Source of the DNA: Paracoccaceae bacterium
GTDB lineage: Bacteria > Pseudomonadota > Alphaproteobacteria > Rhodobacterales > Rhodobacteraceae
NCBI GenBank assembly: GCA_026709265.1
Contig: JAPOTI010000081.1
Coordinates: forward strand, 1-51,089
DNA length: 51,089 bases
Direction: 5' to 3'
Both the position numbers and the translations under genes were made by a program. Under the pieces are notes generated by a model. That model saw nothing but the letters and a program-made list of their open reading frames with translations, had not been told where the DNA came from and ran no database searches. The stretch's first letter is position 1. The number at the start of each line of letters is the position of its first letter. Shown one piece after another: positions 8,127-21,222 of this stretch.

Positions 8127-9572
8127 TCAACCAAGCAACGCTTGCACCGCATTGTCGGCAAAGTCATTCAGCATGAACAAATTGATAACTCCCACCACCA
8201 TCGCCAGCGCTGCAACCAGAAGAACCGACTGCGCCAAGACACTCATCGGCTCGTCAAGCTGTTCAGCCTCCTGACCAAAATACATCAGATAAACAATGCG
8301 CAAATAATAGTAGGCACCGATAACTGATGCGATCGCACCTGCAATCGCCAACCACAATAGATCGGCGTTCATGACCGCCAGGAAGACATAAAATTTGGTG
8401 AAAAAACCGGCCATCGGCACGATCCCGGCCAGCGAAAACAGGAGCACCAGCAACGATAGAGCGCGGGCGGGTGCTTGCTGTGAATAGAGGCTCAATCCGG
8501 CAATGAGGGTCACCTGTCGCCCATCGCGGCGCATGGACAGAATCAACGCGAAAGTTCCAAGATTCATGACGACATAGATCACCAGATAGACGAGCATGGA
8601 CCGTAAACCTTCGGCATTGGCTGCCGCCAGCCCGGCCAGCGCGTAACCCATATGCGAAATTGACGAATAAGCCATGAGTCGCTTGATATCGGTCTGACCA
8701 ATGGCAGCAATGGCCCCAAGAAACATGGATGCCACCGAAAGAACTGCGATGATCATCTGCCAGTCAGCCTGCGCAGCACCAAAGGCCTCGAATAACAGCC
8801 GCGCGAGGAGCATGAGAGCCGCCACCTTCGGGGCCGTTGCAAAAATCGCAGTCACCGGTGTCGGCGCACCATCATAGACATCCGGCGCCCACATATGAAA
8901 GGGTGCTGCAGAAATCTTGAATGCCAGACCAACAAGAATGAAAATGAGTCCATAGAGCAGCCCAAACGACATCTCATTTTCTGCCGAGGCCGCAATACCG
9001 GAAAATAAGGTCGTGCCTGAATAACCGTAAACGAAAGAAGCCCCGAACAGCAGAATTCCTGACGACAAGGCACCAAGCACAAAATACTTGACTCCCGCTT
9101 CGGTCGAACGGGCGCTGTCGCGATGAAAAGAAGCCAACACATAGAGCGCCAGCGACTGCAGTTCCAAACCCATATAAAGCAGCATCAGATCGCTTGCCGA
9201 GACCATCATCATCATTCCCAGAACGGCGAATGCGATGAGTGCAGGAAACTCAAATTTGAGCAGATTGCTGCGCTCAAGATATTCACGACTTATCACCAAC
9301 AAGACCGACATTGAGGCCAGAATGGTGATTTTGGCAAAACGGGCATAGAAATCGTCGGTAAAGGCTCCACTAAAGGCCGTGCGCGTACCCTCGGGTGAAA
9401 AACCAATCCACACGGCAAGTGCGAGGAAAGCCAGAGCCGTGATCCAGATAATCACGCTGGCTGTCTGCGCGGAGCGGCTGAAGACACCCCACATCAGTGC
9501 CACCATGGCATAAATTGCCAGTGTCATCTCCGGCAAGATGACTGCGATATCCTGCGCCAGTATCAATTGCAT
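8127..9572 (-). CDS. nuoN: NADH-quinone oxidoreductase subunit N
   Basis: A 481-residue antiporter-like membrane subunit of respiratory complex I, one of three homologous proton-pumping modules. Almost continuous hydrophobic segments fit about 14 transmembrane helices. The family motif region HMWAPDVYDGAPTPVTA and the conserved lysine stretch TAPKVAALMLL are present, as is DIKRLMAYSSISHMGY. It begins 3 nt after the nuoM stop. Confidence 0.97.
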   Translation of the reverse strand: MQLILAQDIAVILPEMTLAIYAMVALMWGVFSRSAQTASVIIWITALAFLALAVWIGFSPEGTRTAFSGAFTDDFYARFAKITILASMSVLLVISREYLERSNLLKFEFPALIAFAVLGMMMMVSASDLMLLYMGLELQSLALYVLASFHRDSARSTEAGVKYFVLGALSSGILLFGASFVYGYSGTTLFSGIAASAENEMSFGLLYGLIFILVGLAFKISAAPFHMWAPDVYDGAPTPVTAIFATAPKVAALMLLARLLFEAFGAAQADWQMIIAVLSVASMFLGAIAAIGQTDIKRLMAYSSISHMGYALAGLAAANAEGLRSMLVYLVIYVVMNLGTFALILSMRRDGRQVTLIAGLSLYSQQAPARALSLLVLLFSLAGIVPMAGFFTKFYVFLAVMNADLLWLAIAGAIASVIGAYYYLRIVYLMYFGQEAEQLDEPMSVLAQSVLLVAALAMVVGVINLFMLNDFADNAVQALLG

Positions 9573-9575
9573 TGC

Positions 9576-11108
9576 CTATCGCGTGCCAGCGGCAACATGG
9601 GCCGCACGGCTTTCTGTCACATCTGCGACGAGCTGTTCGACGCTGACGCCAATCACATCAGTGATCAAACTGGGATAGAGACCCAGCAACAGTGTTATCA
9701 CAACCAACGGAACGAAGACCAGCTTTTCCCGCCCATCCATATCCGTGATCATCTTCAGGGACTCCTTCACCAAGTCACCGAAAACCACGCGTCGAAACAG
9801 CCACAATGCATAGCAGGCCGAAAGAATGACCCCGGTAGCGCCCAATGTTGCCATCCAACTGCTGACCCGGAAGGTGCCAGCCAGCGTCAGAAACTCACCG
9901 ACAAAACCACTGGTACCGGGCAAACCGACATTGGCGAGAGTGAAGAACATGAAGATCAACGCATAGACAGGCATACGGACCACCAGACCGCCATAAGCCT
10001 CAATATCCCGCGTATGCATGCGATCGTAGATCACGCCGACACAAAGAAACAGAGCCCCCGAAATAAAGCCATGCGAGATCATTTGAAAAACAGCCCCATC
10101 AATTCCCTGTCGATTGGCCGCAAAGATACCCAACGTCACAAATCCCATATGGGCAACCGACGAATAGGCGATCAGTTTCTTCATGTCCTCCTGCATCATC
10201 GCCACCAGCGACGTGTAAATGATCGCAATAACGCTCAAGCCCATGACAAATGGTGTCAGAATCTCCGAAGCAATCGGAAACATCGGCAAACTGAAGCGGA
10301 GAAAGCCGTATCCGCCCATTTTCAGAAGAATCGCGGCGAGGATGACCGATCCCCCGGTCGGCGCTTGAACATGGGCATCAGGAAGCCACGTATGGAAAGG
10401 CCACATCGGCAGCTTGACAGCGAATGAAGCGAAGAATGCCAGCCACAAGATAGTCTGAATACCCCCCGCAATAGAAATGCCGAGAAATGTGAATGTCTCT
10501 GAGGGAACATCAAAGAGCAGGAGTTCAGTGATGTCGGAACTGCCTGCCATCAGGAACAGAGCGATCATCGCGAGCAGCATCAGGATGGAACCGAGGAGCG
10601 TGTAAAGAAAGAACTTGAAGGCAGCGTAGATACGCTCCTTTCCGCCCCAAATTCCGATGATCAGAAACATCGGGATCAATCCGGCTTCAAAGAACAGATA
10701 GAAGAGAACCAGATCCAGCGAGCAGAACACACCGATCATAAAGGTCTCAAGGACCAGCAGGGCCGCCATGAACTCCTTGACACGATGCGTGACGTCCCAG
10801 CAGGCAAGGACAGTAATGGGCATCAGGAAAGTCGTCAGCATGACAAAAAGAATGCTGATTCCATCGATTCCAACCTTGTAACGCAGCCCGAACAGCCACT
10901 CCGCCTCCTCGACCAGCTGAAACCCGGAATCGAGCCGATTGAATTCAAGAAAGACAAAGGCCGAAATCAGAAACGTGGCCAGCGTCGTGATGACCGTCAG
11001 GTATTTCACATTCTTCTGCGCATCTTCGTCATCGCCACGCAGGAAGAGCATCATGACCACAGCCGCTGTCAGCGGGGCAAACATCATGATTGAGATCAGA
11101 TTGTTCAA
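9576..11108 (-). CDS. nuoM: NADH-quinone oxidoreductase subunit M
   Basis: A 510-residue antiporter-like proton-translocating subunit of complex I with about 14 predicted membrane helices. Key regions are [20 protein letters not shown] and [17 protein letters not shown]. The apparent start is a TTG overlapping the nuoL stop by 4 nt (TTGA), which suits translational coupling; an in-frame ATG at 11087 is the alternative. Confidence 0.97.
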   Translation of the reverse strand: MNNLISIMMFAPLTAAVVMMLFLRGDDEDAQKNVKYLTVITTLATFLISAFVFLEFNRLDSGFQLVEEAEWLFGLRYKVGIDGISILFVMLTTFLMPITVLACWDVTHRVKEFMAALLVLETFMIGVFCSLDLVLFYLFFEAGLIPMFLIIGIWGGKERIYAAFKFFLYTLLGSILMLLAMIALFLMAGSSDITELLLFDVPSETFTFLGISIAGGIQTILWLAFFASFAVKLPMWPFHTWLPDAHVQAPTGGSVILAAILLKMGGYGFLRFSLPMFPIASEILTPFVMGLSVIAIIYTSLVAMMQEDMKKLIAYSSVAHMGFVTLGIFAANRQGIDGAVFQMISHGFISGALFLCVGVIYDRMHTRDIEAYGGLVVRMPVYALIFMFFTLANVGLPGTSGFVGEFLTLAGTFRVSSWMATLGATGVILSACYALWLFRRVVFGDLVKESLKMITDMDGREKLVFVPLVVITLLLGLYPSLITDVIGVSVEQLVADVTESRAAHVAAGTR

Positions 11109-13084
11109 CCGCCGCCCCCAAGAATAGAAATCACCACAACGAGGAGGACGGCCCCGGCGACCATGACAAACGCGTAATGAAACAGATAGCCCGACTGAAA
11201 CCGGGCGGCGAGCCGCGACAGAAGAGGAATCGCGGCCATCGAGACCGCATGCAAGGTTCCGTCAATGATGCCCAGATCACCCCGTTTCCAGAGAATGCTT
11301 CCAGCCCGCTTCGCCGGATTCACCAGCAGAAAATCGTAGATTTCGTCAAAATACCATTTGTTGAGCAGAAACAGGTAAAGAGGATGATGCTGCGCCGCCA
11401 GCCGAGCCGGAATTGATTGATTGCGGATATAGAACAGCCAAGCCAAAGCCAGGCCGATGACCATGGCCCAAAAGGGTGCCGCCTTCACCCAGTCAGGCAC
11501 GTGATGAGCGGCCTCGAGAACATGATTGCCCGCACCGGCAAATATGGCTTCTCCGAACCAGGTGTGAGCTTCCTTGCCAAAAAACGGTTCATACCAGATC
11601 ATCCCGGCAAACAACGAACCCACGGCAAGAGTGGCAATTGGAATCAGCATTGTCCGTGGTGATTCATGAGCGTGTTCATAAATCTCAGATCGGCCGCGCG
11701 GCGCACCAAAAAAGGTAAGAAAAATCAGTCGCCATGAATAGAAACTGGTCATCAATGCGGCCACCAGAAGCAGCCAGAAAGCAAATCCTCCGGGACCTGT
11801 TGCAGCCGCAAAAGTCGATTCGATAACAGCGTCCTTCGATACGAATCCGGCAAAGCCATAATAGGTCAGTGGAATGCCCACACCGGTAATCGCCAAAGTT
11901 CCAATGACCATGCACCAGAAAGTCCATGGAATCTTGTGGCGCAAACCACCATATTGCCGCATATCCTGTTCGTGATGCATGGCATGAATCACCGACCCGG
12001 CACCGAGGAATAGGAGTGCCTTGAAAAAAGCATGGGTGAAAAGATGGAACATTGCCGCCTGGTAGACACCAACACCCGCGGCGGCGAACATGTAACCGAG
12101 CTGTGAACAGGTCGAATAGGCGATCACGCGCTTGATATCATTCTGCACAAGTCCGATCGTCGCTGCAAAAAAGGCAGTGGACGCCCCGATGACGGTCACG
12201 GCCGCCAGTGTCGTCGGTGCGAACTCGAAAAGCGGTGAGAAGCGACACACCAGAAAGACACCGGCGGTCACCATGGTCGCCGCATGGATGAGCGCCGACA
12301 CCGGGGTTGGTCCTTCCATGGCGTCGGGAAGCCAGGTGTGCAGAAATAACTGGGCTGATTTTCCACATGCACCAACGAACAACAATGATGCCGTCAGCTC
12401 CGCCGCATTGAGCTGCATCCACAGAAAATCGACCCTGGTGCTGGCGAGGGTCTCGGCAGCGGCAAAGATCACTGGAAACTGAACGGAATCTGTCAGCAAG
12501 AACAGCGCGAAGATTCCCAGGGCCAGACCAAAATCCCCCACACGATTGACAATGAAGGCTTTCATGGCGGCAGCATTGGCCGTCGATTTTCGATAGTAGA
12601 AACCGATCAGCAGGTAGGAGGCAACGCCAACCCCTTCCCAGCCAAAAAACAGTTGCAGCAAATTGTCCGACGACACCAGAACCAGCATGGAAAAGGAGAA
12701 GAATGACAGATAGGCAAAGAACCTCGGCTGGTAGGACTCATGTTGTGGCCATTGCGGGTCCGCATGCATGTAACCGAAACTGTATAGATGGACGAGCGCC
12801 GACACGGTTGTCACGACAACCAGCATGATAGACGTGAGCCGGTCAAGTCGGATGGACCAATCCGCAGTCATGGAACCGCTGTCAAAAAAGCGCAACAGCC
12901 TGACCGACTCGGTGTCTCCCGAGAAAGTCACAAAGACGATCCAGCTGAGTATGGCAGCAACAAAAATCATCGTCGCAGCAACAATCATTGCTGCTTTCTC
13001 GCCAACAAACCGATGACCGAAACCACAGGCGAGCGCACCGAAGAGCGGACCGAGAACAATCGTCGTGAGCAGAATCGGCGTCAT
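11105..13084 (-). CDS. nuoL: NADH-quinone oxidoreductase subunit L
   Basis: A 659-residue subunit, the most distal proton-pumping module of complex I, with the long C-terminal lateral helix expected for NuoL. Visible motifs are [34 protein letters not shown] and [17 protein letters not shown]. It starts at an ATG 6 nt after the nuoK stop. The C-terminus is highly hydrophobic. Confidence 0.97.
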   Translation of the reverse strand: MTPILLTTIVLGPLFGALACGFGHRFVGEKAAMIVAATMIFVAAILSWIVFVTFSGDTESVRLLRFFDSGSMTADWSIRLDRLTSIMLVVVTTVSALVHLYSFGYMHADPQWPQHESYQPRFFAYLSFFSFSMLVLVSSDNLLQLFFGWEGVGVASYLLIGFYYRKSTANAAAMKAFIVNRVGDFGLALGIFALFLLTDSVQFPVIFAAAETLASTRVDFLWMQLNAAELTASLLFVGACGKSAQLFLHTWLPDAMEGPTPVSALIHAATMVTAGVFLVCRFSPLFEFAPTTLAAVTVIGASTAFFAATIGLVQNDIKRVIAYSTCSQLGYMFAAAGVGVYQAAMFHLFTHAFFKALLFLGAGSVIHAMHHEQDMRQYGGLRHKIPWTFWCMVIGTLAITGVGIPLTYYGFAGFVSKDAVIESTFAAATGPGGFAFWLLLVAALMTSFYSWRLIFLTFFGAPRGRSEIYEHAHESPRTMLIPIATLAVGSLFAGMIWYEPFFGKEAHTWFGEAIFAGAGNHVLEAAHHVPDWVKAAPFWAMVIGLALAWLFYIRNQSIPARLAAQHHPLYLFLLNKWYFDEIYDFLLVNPAKRAGSILWKRGDLGIIDGTLHAVSMAAIPLLSRLAARFQSGYLFHYAFVMVAGAVLLVVVISILGGGG

Positions 13085-13090
13085 TCTTTG

Positions 13091-13396
13091 CTATCCTCTC
13101 AAACCGCTGACTTCATCCACGGCTATGGTGTCACGATTGCGGTGGAAACAGACAAGTATGGCAAGACCAATCGCTGCTTCAGCGGCAGCCACAGTGAGGA
13201 CAAAAAGTGTAAAGACCTGACCGACGAGATCACCAAGATGCACGGAAAAAGCAACCAGATTGATGTTCACCGCAAGCAGCATCAATTCGATCGCCATCAG
13301 GATCACGATGATATTCTTGCGGTTCAGGAAAATCCCAAACACCCCTGTCACAAACAGGATCGTCGCCACCACCAGATAGTGTTCGAGGCCAATCAC
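13091..13396 (-). CDS. nuoK: NADH-quinone oxidoreductase subunit K
   Basis: A 101-residue, three-helix membrane subunit of complex I homologous to MrpC. The conserved glutamates in the helices ([11 protein letters not shown] and [10 protein letters not shown]) needed for proton transfer are present. The GTG start overlaps the nuoJ stop by 4 nt. Confidence 0.96.
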   Translation of the reverse strand: MIGLEHYLVVATILFVTGVFGIFLNRKNIIVILMAIELMLLAVNINLVAFSVHLGDLVGQVFTLFVLTVAAAEAAIGLAILVCFHRNRDTIAVDEVSGLRG

Positions 13397-14013
13397 AACT
13401 TATCTCCCGAACCAGGCCTCAAATCCTTCAATTCGATCGAACGTTTCGGATCACGATACATCTGCTGCAGAATATCCTGGCGCTTGACCCTGTCCCGACG
13501 ACGGTGCGTCAACACGATGGCACCAATCATCGCCACCAGCAGGATCAGGCCCGCCGATTGAAAGAGCAGCACGAAGTCGGTGTAAATGACCTGTCCGAGA
13601 GCCTGCGTATTGTGGGATTCAGTGACCATCGGTGCGACTGATTGACGTTGCCCGTCGGCGAGCGGTGATATGGTCCAATCACCGATTTCGATACCAAGAA
13701 TCATCAGGAGAACCACCCCGATCAGCAGGCCGACCGGAATATATTTTGCCATACCGGCACGAAAAGCGGCAAAATCGACATCCAGCATCATGACAACGAA
13801 CAGGAACAGAACCGCCACCGCACCGACATAGACAATCACCAGCAACAGCGCGATGAATTCGGCACCTTGCAGCACAAACAACCCGGCTGACGAGAGAAAG
13901 GCCAGAATCAACCAAAGGACGCCATGCACGGGGTTGCGGGCCAGAATCACTGACAATCCGGCAAAGACAACAAGCAGCGCAAAGACATAAAATGCGAGTG
14001 TCTGAATGACCAT
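13393..14013 (-). CDS. nuoJ: NADH-quinone oxidoreductase subunit J
   Basis: A 206-residue subunit with five membrane helices and a basic C-terminal tail facing the cytoplasm. The helix-3 region around [18 protein letters not shown] contains the pi-bulge typical of NuoJ, important for coupling. ATG start, 39 nt downstream of the nuoI stop. Confidence 0.96.
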   Translation of the reverse strand: MVIQTLAFYVFALLVVFAGLSVILARNPVHGVLWLILAFLSSAGLFVLQGAEFIALLLVIVYVGAVAVLFLFVVMMLDVDFAAFRAGMAKYIPVGLLIGVVLLMILGIEIGDWTISPLADGQRQSVAPMVTESHNTQALGQVIYTDFVLLFQSAGLILLVAMIGAIVLTHRRRDRVKRQDILQQMYRDPKRSIELKDLRPGSGDKL

Positions 14014-14052
14014 CAGTGGGCGACCTTTGCGTTATGCGAGCAGCCGAGCCGG

Positions 14053-14550
14053 TTACCGATAAGGGGCATCAAGTTCAATATTGGCAGCGATCTCCGCCTC
14101 CCAACGGTCGCCATTCGCGAGCAGTCGCTCCTTATCGTAAAACAGTTCCTCACGGGTTTCGGCAGCGAACTCAAAGTTCGGCCCTTCGACAATCGCATCG
14201 ACCGGGCAGGCTTCCTGACAGAAACCGCAATAGATGCATTTTGTCATGTCAATGTCATAGCGTGTGGTGCGGCGGGAACCGTCGGCACGTGGCTCGGCAT
14301 CGATGGTGATCGCTTGCGCCGGACAGATCGCCTCGCACAATTTGCAGGCAATGCATCTCTCCTCACCATTCGGATAGCGCCGCAAAGCATGTTCACCCCG
14401 AAAACGCGGTGATAATGGGCCTTTTTCGTGAGGATAATTGACCGTTGCCTTGGGTGCGAAGAAATATTTCATACCCAGCCGGAAACCGGAGAGAAAATCG
14501 AGTAGCAGCGTATATTTTACCGCCCGTTTCAGATCAGCAGACTGCAACAT
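14053..14550 (-). CDS. nuoI: NADH-quinone oxidoreductase subunit I
   Basis: A 165-residue ferredoxin-like subunit carrying two [4Fe-4S] clusters (N6a and N6b) that pass electrons towards NuoB. The two CxxCxxCxxxCP motifs read [12 protein letters not shown] and [12 protein letters not shown]. Length and N-terminal amphipathic segment match the alphaproteobacterial form. Confidence 0.97.
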   Translation of the reverse strand: MLQSADLKRAVKYTLLLDFLSGFRLGMKYFFAPKATVNYPHEKGPLSPRFRGEHALRRYPNGEERCIACKLCEAICPAQAITIDAEPRADGSRRTTRYDIDMTKCIYCGFCQEACPVDAIVEGPNFEFAAETREELFYDKERLLANGDRWEAEIAANIELDAPYR

Positions 14551-14617
14551 CAGTTCATCCTTCTTGTCCAGCCGACAATGAAAATAGACAACACAACGGA
14601 TCGTGTGTGAACATCGC

Positions 14618-15655
14618 TTAACTCACCTCTGCCCAACGAACATAGAAGCCACCGAACCATTCGAATTGAACAAACAAACCCGTCAGCACGACCCATCCCA
14701 GGGATAACGGCAGGAAAACCTTCCAACCAATCCGCATCAGCTGATCATAGCGGTAACGGGGAACCACGGCTTTCACCAGCGCAAACAGGAAAAAGAAAAA
14801 CGCCATCTTGGCGACCATCCATAGCGCCCCATCGGGCAACATCGGAAACGGCGACAACCAACCGCCAAAAAAGAGAATAGACATGAGAGCACACATCATG
14901 AAGATCGCAATATATTCGCCGGCCATGAAGAGCAGGAATGGCGTCGATGAATATTCGACCTGATATCCGGCGACGAGTTCCGATTCGGCTTCCGGTAAAT
15001 CAAAAGGCGGGCGGTTGGTCTCTGCCAGCGCCGAGACAAAAAACAAAACAAGCATCGGCAGATGCGGCAACCAATACCAGGAAAAGAAATGGCCCGCTCC
15101 ATCCTGGGCACGTACAATTTCGGTCAGATTGAGCGACCCGGTGGAAATCAGAATTCCAACAATGATGAAACCGATCGAAACTTCGTAGGAAATCATCTGG
15201 GCCGCACTGCGCAACGCGCCGAGAAAAGCATATTTGGAATTCGATGCCCATCCTCCCATGATGACGCCGTAAACCTCGAGCGATGAGACAGCGAAGAGGA
15301 ACAATATTCCGATATTGAGATTGGCCAGAACCCATCCGTCTGCAAAGGGAATGACCGCCCAGGCGGCCATCGCGAGGGTGAAGGAAATCAGAGGTGCAAG
15401 CAGAAAAACCGGCCGATCAGCCCCGGCTGGAATGACGATTTCCTTGACGATATATTTGAACGCATCAGCAACCGACTGCAACAATCCGAATGCGCCGACC
15501 ACATTCGGTCCCCGGCGCATTTGCACCGCCGCCCAGATTTTACGATCACCGTAAACAAGAAACAGCAGCGAAATCATCACAAAAGCGACAATTAACAGAC
15601 TCTGTGCGAGAATGAGAACGAAGGTTCCGGGCCCGGAAGCCAGAAAATCAGCCAC
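14618..15655 (-). CDS. nuoH: NADH-quinone oxidoreductase subunit H
   Basis: A 345-residue membrane subunit that forms much of the quinone-binding chamber and connects the peripheral and membrane arms. The conserved RRGPNVVG near residue 43, [20 protein letters not shown] and the C-terminal PRYRYDQLM are present. The start is GTG. A 67-nt gap separates it from nuoI. Confidence 0.97.
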   Translation of the reverse strand: MADFLASGPGTFVLILAQSLLIVAFVMISLLFLVYGDRKIWAAVQMRRGPNVVGAFGLLQSVADAFKYIVKEIVIPAGADRPVFLLAPLISFTLAMAAWAVIPFADGWVLANLNIGILFLFAVSSLEVYGVIMGGWASNSKYAFLGALRSAAQMISYEVSIGFIIVGILISTGSLNLTEIVRAQDGAGHFFSWYWLPHLPMLVLFFVSALAETNRPPFDLPEAESELVAGYQVEYSSTPFLLFMAGEYIAIFMMCALMSILFFGGWLSPFPMLPDGALWMVAKMAFFFFLFALVKAVVPRYRYDQLMRIGWKVFLPLSLGWVVLTGLFVQFEWFGGFYVRWAEVS

Positions 15656-15723
15656 AATAATGCCTGTTTCCGCCGAGACAATGACAGACGCGGGCCATCA
15701 ATCCTGCCAGGTCAATCGGCGGG

Positions 15724-17733
15724 TCATGCAGCGCGTGCATTGGCTGCTTCCATGGGCGACGATTGCCCGGCCAGTTCTGCCATCAACGGGGATGCACGGA
15801 GAATGGGGTTACTCAAGTAAAATTCACCGTCGGCAATGGTGATCTCATCATCATCGCAACTTCCACGCGGCAGCATTTGCAACCCGTTTTTTGGCACCGC
15901 GTCAAGGGCACCCAGATGTGGGTGGTCACGAGTGAGCGCCAGACGCAACTGCTGGAGACTGTTGAATGGCAATGCCCGGCCCATTTCACCCGAGATCGCG
16001 CGGATGATCGCCCAGTTATCTTTCGCCACACCCGGGGGGAATGTGGCCTTGGCAGCGAGTTGCGGCCGCCCTTCGGTATTGACAAAAATTCCCGATTCCT
16101 CGGTATAAGCCGCCGCAGGCAAGACCAGATCAGCACGCTCCGCACCGCGATCACCATGACTCCCTTGATAGATAACAAATGGTCCCGGTTCGATGTCAGT
16201 TTCGTCCATTCCCAGATTGTAAACGGTTACGACGGAAGCAAGGGCGGCATCCAGACCGGCCGGATGGGTAAAGTTCACGTCCAATGCACCCACCCGGCTG
16301 GCTGCCCTGTGCAGCATCAACAATCCGCGACCAAAGGATCCAATTTCCATCGCAGCCGCCAATATGGCTTCGCCGCTCCGACCAGAGATTGCACCTTGTC
16401 CAACGATCACCAGACAATCAGACGATTCGTCGCCTATACTGTCGGCAAATGCCCCGAGATCCCGGGCGCACGACCCCAGATTATCGTAGCCATAGGTCAG
16501 ATCCAGATCGGGGCCAAACAGGCCAATCTCCGCGCCACGCAACCAGGCGGCACGAATACGGGCATTGAGAACTGGCGCTTCATTGCGGGGGTCGGTGCCA
16601 ACAAGAATAATCCGAGATGCCTCATCAATCGCATCAATCGTCGCGGTTCCGGCATAGGCGGAGCGGTTCTCTGCAGGCAACGCCTCCCGCGCGGTTCGGC
16701 ATTCCTTACGACCACCAAGATCATCAATCAGTTTTCCCAGCGCATAGATCGCTTCGGTCGGTGCCAATTCGCCGGCAAGCCCAGCGACCGGACCGATGCT
16801 GAGTTTTTCGCTGGCCATTTGCAGTGCCTCTGACCAGCCCACGGGGTGCAGACGCCCGTCACGGCGCAGATAGGGACGATCCAGCCGTTGCCGCCGCAAT
16901 CCATCCCATGCGAATCGTGTTGTATCGCTAATCCATTCCTCATTGATCGCGTCATGATTCCGCGGGATAATGCGCATGACCTCCCGCCCCTTGCTGTCGA
17001 CACGAATATTGGCACCGAGCGCATCCATGACATCAATCGTCTCGGTCTTGGTCAGCTCCCAAGGGCGCGCGGTAAAGGCATAAGGTTTGGACGTGAGGGC
17101 GCCGACCGGACACAAATCGATAATGTTGCCCTGCAGATTGGAATTGAGGGTCCGGCGAAGATAGCTTGTAATCTCCGCATCTTCACCGCGCCCCGTCTGC
17201 CCCATTTGTGTATTTCCAGCCACTTCGGTGGTAAACCGCACACAGCGGGTGCAGGAGATACATCGCGTCATGCAGGTTTCAATCAACGGACCCAAATTCA
17301 GATCATCGACCGCCCGTTTTGGCTCACGATAGCGACTGAAATCAACACCGTATGCCATCGCCTGATCTTGCAGGTCGCACTCTCCACCCTGATCGCATAT
17401 CGGACAGTCAAGCGGGTGATTGATCAAGAGGAATTCCATCACCCCTTCCCGCGCCTTGCGCACCATGGGGCTATTGGTGCGGATCATCGGCGGTTTATTT
17501 TCCGGACCAGGGCGCAGATCCTTGACCTGCATCGCACATGACGCCGCGGGTTTGGGAGGACCTCCAACGATTTCCACCAGACACATTCGGCAGTTGCCGG
17601 CAATCGACAAACGTTCGTGATAGCAAAAACGGGGAATTTCGATCCCAACCTCTTCACAAGCTTGAATCAGTGTTAATTCCGGCCTGACCTCAAACAATTG
17701 ACCATCAATCTGGATCTCCCGCAACTCATCCAT
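15724..17733 (-). CDS. nuoG: NADH-quinone oxidoreductase subunit G
   Basis: A 669-residue peripheral-arm subunit. The N-terminal [2Fe-2S] ligands are in [15 protein letters not shown], the His-ligated [4Fe-4S] N5 site in [15 protein letters not shown] and the N4 site in [10 protein letters not shown] with a later [11 protein letters not shown] molybdopterin-oxidoreductase-like region without cofactor function makes up the rest. The 669-residue length is the short alphaproteobacterial type rather than the roughly 900-residue enterobacterial form. Confidence 0.96.
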   Translation of the reverse strand: MDELREIQIDGQLFEVRPELTLIQACEEVGIEIPRFCYHERLSIAGNCRMCLVEIVGGPPKPAASCAMQVKDLRPGPENKPPMIRTNSPMVRKAREGVMEFLLINHPLDCPICDQGGECDLQDQAMAYGVDFSRYREPKRAVDDLNLGPLIETCMTRCISCTRCVRFTTEVAGNTQMGQTGRGEDAEITSYLRRTLNSNLQGNIIDLCPVGALTSKPYAFTARPWELTKTETIDVMDALGANIRVDSKGREVMRIIPRNHDAINEEWISDTTRFAWDGLRRQRLDRPYLRRDGRLHPVGWSEALQMASEKLSIGPVAGLAGELAPTEAIYALGKLIDDLGGRKECRTAREALPAENRSAYAGTATIDAIDEASRIILVGTDPRNEAPVLNARIRAAWLRGAEIGLFGPDLDLTYGYDNLGSCARDLGAFADSIGDESSDCLVIVGQGAISGRSGEAILAAAMEIGSFGRGLLMLHRAASRVGALDVNFTHPAGLDAALASVVTVYNLGMDETDIEPGPFVIYQGSHGDRGAERADLVLPAAAYTEESGIFVNTEGRPQLAAKATFPPGVAKDNWAIIRAISGEMGRALPFNSLQQLRLALTRDHPHLGALDAVPKNGLQMLPRGSCDDDEITIADGEFYLSNPILRASPLMAELAGQSSPMEAANARAA

Positions 17734-17747
17734 GGAGTCGAATTCCC

Positions 17748-19094
17748 TTACACTTCATCTTGCAATGAACTGGTTGACACCAGTTGGGCCGCACGCTTCT
17801 GTTCGTGCGCAGACCGCGTATTGCTGGCAGTCTGGCGCGCCGCGATTCGCGCTTCCATCTCCGGGCGAAAATGCCGGATCAACCCTTGAATTGGCCAGGC
17901 CGCAGCATCACCAAGCGCACAGATGGTATGACCTTCGACCTGTTTGGAAACTTCATGCAACATGTCAATCTCACTGGTTTCAGCATCGCCAGTCATCATT
18001 CTGTTCATCACCCGCATCATCCACCCGGCCCCTTCCCGGCACGGCGTGCACTGACCGCAACTTTCATGTTTGTAAAATTTTGAGAGGCGCCAGATCGCCT
18101 TGATGATATCCGTCGACTGATCCATCACAATCACGGCGGCGGTCCCGAGTCCACTCTTTTGCCCGGCCAGCCAGTCAAAATCCATGATCGCGTCGGCACA
18201 GAGCTCAGCTGGAAGACAGGGGACGGAAGAACCGCCCGGAATGACGGCTTTCAGATTGTCCCAACCACCACGCACGCCACCACAATGGCGATCAATTAAT
18301 TCGCGCAGCGGGATCGACATGGCCTCTTCGACAACGCAGGGTGCGTTGACATGGCCGCTAATCGCAAAAATCTTGGTCCCGGTGTTGCGTGGGCGCCCGA
18401 TTCCGGCAAACCATTCCGCGCCGCGCCGCAGGATGGTCGGCACGACGGCGATGGATTCCACGTTATTCACAGTCGTTGGACAGCCGTAAAGTCCAGCCAT
18501 CGCAGGAAAGGGCGGCTTCATCCGCGGCATGCCTTTTTTGCCCTCGAGACTTTCGAGCAGTGCGGTTTCCTCGCCACAAATATAAGCCCCGGCTCCATGA
18601 TGGAGATAGACATCAAAGTTCCAGCCGGAGCCAGCCGCATTCTTGCCGAGCAAACCGGCCGCGCGCGCCTCGTCAATGGCACTCTGCAACAATTCACGTT
18701 CGCGCACATATTCGCCGCGGATATAGATATAGGCTGATTCCGCACCCATCGCGAAACCGGCGAACAAACAACCTTCAAGCAGACTATGCGGCTCATGACG
18801 GAGAATTTCACGATCCTTACAGGTTCCCGGCTCTGATTCGTCAGCATTGACCACCAGATAATTTGGACGCACACCATCCGGTGCCGGCATGAAGCTCCAT
18901 TTCAATCCGGTCGGAAACCCGGCACCGCCGCGACCCCGCAACCCGCTGTTCTTGACCTCTTCGATGATCCACTCACCACCCTTTTTGATCAAACCAGCGG
19001 TGCCATCCCAATGGCCACGCCGCATGGCACCCGCCAATGTGCATTCACCGCGTCCGTACAGGTTGGTGAAAATACGATCTCTATCGTCAAGCAT
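17748..19094 (-). CDS. nuoF: NADH-quinone oxidoreductase subunit F
   Basis: A 448-residue flavoprotein that binds NADH and FMN and holds the [4Fe-4S] cluster N3. The NADH/FMN loop reads [13 protein letters not shown], the glycine-rich FMN part [15 protein letters not shown], and cluster ligands [12 protein letters not shown] plus [11 protein letters not shown]. About 30 residues at the C-terminus (after [11 protein letters not shown]) have no clear family counterpart. It follows nuoE by 21 nt. Confidence 0.97.
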   Translation of the reverse strand: MLDDRDRIFTNLYGRGECTLAGAMRRGHWDGTAGLIKKGGEWIIEEVKNSGLRGRGGAGFPTGLKWSFMPAPDGVRPNYLVVNADESEPGTCKDREILRHEPHSLLEGCLFAGFAMGAESAYIYIRGEYVRERELLQSAIDEARAAGLLGKNAAGSGWNFDVYLHHGAGAYICGEETALLESLEGKKGMPRMKPPFPAMAGLYGCPTTVNNVESIAVVPTILRRGAEWFAGIGRPRNTGTKIFAISGHVNAPCVVEEAMSIPLRELIDRHCGGVRGGWDNLKAVIPGGSSVPCLPAELCADAIMDFDWLAGQKSGLGTAAVIVMDQSTDIIKAIWRLSKFYKHESCGQCTPCREGAGWMMRVMNRMMTGDAETSEIDMLHEVSKQVEGHTICALGDAAAWPIQGLIRHFRPEMEARIAARQTASNTRSAHEQKRAAQLVSTSSLQDEV

Positions 19095-19115
19095 TACAAA
19101 ACTGTTGCCATGTGT

Positions 19116-19799
19116 TTATGACTCGCTGCCATCAATTCGTCTGATCGAATCACCCCGTTGCAGGGCCCGTTCAACTGCTGCATTGCGCAACGCACCACCC
19201 GCCTGAATCTCGGTCAAACTGGTCTCTCCGGTGACCGGTTCCGAAGAGAAACGGCCGATTTGTGATCCCGGTTGCGGCACCCGCCCCGCCGCCAGTTCGT
19301 CGATGATTCCACTCAGTGACTGCGCCGTCAAATCTTCAAAGTAATCCTTGCCGATCTGCGCCATCGGTGCATTCGAACATGCGCCAAGACACTCAACCTC
19401 CTCCCATGAGAATTGACCATCGGAAGAGAGCTCATGCGGGTGTTCGGCAATGCGACGGCGACAAACTGCAATCAGGTCTTCTGATCCGCAAATCATGCAA
19501 GTTGTGGTTCCGCAAACCTGAATATGAGCAACGGAACCAACCGGTTTCAGGTGAAACATGAAATAGAATGTTGCGACTTCGCAGGCGCGAATATGCGGAA
19601 TTTCCAGGAGATCGGCAACATATTCCACGGCGGGGCGCGACAGCCAGCCTTCCTGTTCCTGTGCCCGCATCAACAGCGGGATGATCGCCGAGGCCTGGCG
19701 GCGGGGTGGATAATTCTGAACTTGACGCTGGGCCCAGACAAGATTGTCTGGGGTGAATTCGAATGACTCCGGCTGAATATGGTGAAAGCGGCGGCGCAT
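19116..19799 (-). CDS. nuoE: NADH-quinone oxidoreductase subunit E
   Basis: A 227-residue thioredoxin-fold subunit with the [2Fe-2S] cluster N1a. Ligands are visible as VCGTTTCM and CLGACSNAP. The start at 19799 is favoured: it has GAGGGG about 10 nt upstream, and family members begin close to this point ([15 protein letters not shown]). A longer frame from 19877 adds 26 residues with no ribosome-binding site. A C-terminal extension of some 50 residues is common in this class. Confidence 0.95.
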   Translation of the reverse strand: MRRRFHHIQPESFEFTPDNLVWAQRQVQNYPPRRQASAIIPLLMRAQEQEGWLSRPAVEYVADLLEIPHIRACEVATFYFMFHLKPVGSVAHIQVCGTTTCMICGSEDLIAVCRRRIAEHPHELSSDGQFSWEEVECLGACSNAPMAQIGKDYFEDLTAQSLSGIIDELAAGRVPQPGSQIGRFSSEPVTGETSLTEIQAGGALRNAAVERALQRGDSIRRIDGSES

Positions 19800-19916
19800 A
19801 AAGTCAATTTTCCCCTCTGCCGATCGCAATGCGTCTCCCAGAGATGGCTGGGCGCATCCAGCCGGGGATACCGGCATGGAGATGCGCGTCAGCCAAGATA
19901 GGAACGCGATCGCAAT

Positions 19917-21128
19917 TCACCGGTCGATTTCTCCAAACACGACATCAAGCGAGCCAATCACAGCGGAAACATCGGCGAGAAGGTGGCCTGCGCATAAATG
20001 GTCCATCGCCTGCAGGTGAGGAAATCCCGGCGCACGAATTTTAGCCTTGTAGGGTCGATTGGTGCCATCCGACACCAAATAGACTCCAAATTCGCCCTTC
20101 GGGGCTTCGACGGCTGCGTAGACTTCTCCTTCAGGAACCCGGAAGCCTTCAGTGTACAATTTGAAGTGATGGATCAGTGCCTCCATTGAGGACTTCATCT
20201 CACCGCGTTCAGGAGGGGCAATTTTGCCGCGGTTCAGGACATCGCCCGTTGCCACCGCAAGCTTCTCAATCGCCTGAAGCATGATTTTCACACTCTCACG
20301 CATCTCCGCCATGCGACACAGATAGCGATCATAGCAATCGCCATTCCGACCAATCGGGATCAGGAAATCGAACTCGTCATAACATTCATAGGGTTCAGCG
20401 CGCCGGAGATCCCACTCGATGCCCGAACCACGTGCCATGACCCCGGAAAAAGCCCAGTCTTCAACATCTTCGCGAGACACGATGCCAATATCGACGTTTC
20501 GTTGCTTAAAGATCCGGTTCTCAGTCAACAGGTTGTCAATGTCATCCAGCCTGGCAGGAAATTCCTCACACCATTCCGCAATATCGGAAAGCAGGTCGGG
20601 GGGCAGATCCCGATGGACACCACCGGGACGGAAATACGCCGCATGCAGCCTTGCGCCACATGCCCGCTCATAGAATACCATGAGTTTTTCCCGCTCTTCA
20701 AATCCCCAGAGCGGCGGTGTCAAGGCACCGACATCCATTGCCTGCGTCGTCACATTCAGCAGATGGTTAAGAATCCGCCCCATCTCCGAATAGAGAACCC
20801 GAATCAACGTGGCGCGGCGTGGAATATCAATATCCGTCAGTTTCTCTATGGCCAGACACCAGGCATGCTCCTGGTTCATCGGGGCCACATAATCGAGCCG
20901 GTCGAAATAGGGTAAATTCTGCAGGTAAGTGCGACTCTCCATCAGTTTCTCAGTGCCCCGATGCAACAAGCCGATATGTGGATCACATCGTGTGACGACT
21001 TCGCCATCCAGCTCAAGAACGAGTCGCAACACGCCATGTGCCGCCGGATGTTGCGGGCCAAAATTGATGTTAAAATTACGGATCGTCCCGTCTTCTGATG
21101 ACGTCATATCATCACCGTCCATCATCAC
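19917..21128 (-). CDS. nuoD: NADH-quinone oxidoreductase subunit D
   Basis: A 403-residue subunit related to hydrogenase large subunits that lines the quinone site together with NuoB. Conserved quinone-pocket residues are visible in [14 protein letters not shown] and [11 protein letters not shown], and the C-terminus ends [11 protein letters not shown]. Three ATGs in a row open the frame; a further ATG at 21107 (MTSSEDG) is an alternative start. nuoC and nuoD are separate genes here. Confidence 0.96.
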   Translation of the reverse strand: MMMDGDDMTSSEDGTIRNFNINFGPQHPAAHGVLRLVLELDGEVVTRCDPHIGLLHRGTEKLMESRTYLQNLPYFDRLDYVAPMNQEHAWCLAIEKLTDIDIPRRATLIRVLYSEMGRILNHLLNVTTQAMDVGALTPPLWGFEEREKLMVFYERACGARLHAAYFRPGGVHRDLPPDLLSDIAEWCEEFPARLDDIDNLLTENRIFKQRNVDIGIVSREDVEDWAFSGVMARGSGIEWDLRRAEPYECYDEFDFLIPIGRNGDCYDRYLCRMAEMRESVKIMLQAIEKLAVATGDVLNRGKIAPPERGEMKSSMEALIHHFKLYTEGFRVPEGEVYAAVEAPKGEFGVYLVSDGTNRPYKAKIRAPGFPHLQAMDHLCAGHLLADVSAVIGSLDVVFGEIDR

Positions 21129-21222
21129 TCACAGCCCCGCCTGATTGTGCGCCGCAAAGGTTCGTTCTTGTCACCAACGCACTTCCTTTCTCCAATACGC
21201 TTTGAATGCCTATATGAATGTG

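Noticed and set aside
9567-10427. Plus-strand frame of 286 codons opposite nuoM
   Set aside because: A shadow of nuoM, rich in His, Gln and Asp as expected from reverse reading of membrane-protein codons.
15763-16833. Long plus-strand frame of 356 codons opposite nuoG
   Set aside because: It is antisense to a clearly conserved gene and has no family motifs; long antisense frames are expected in such codon usage.
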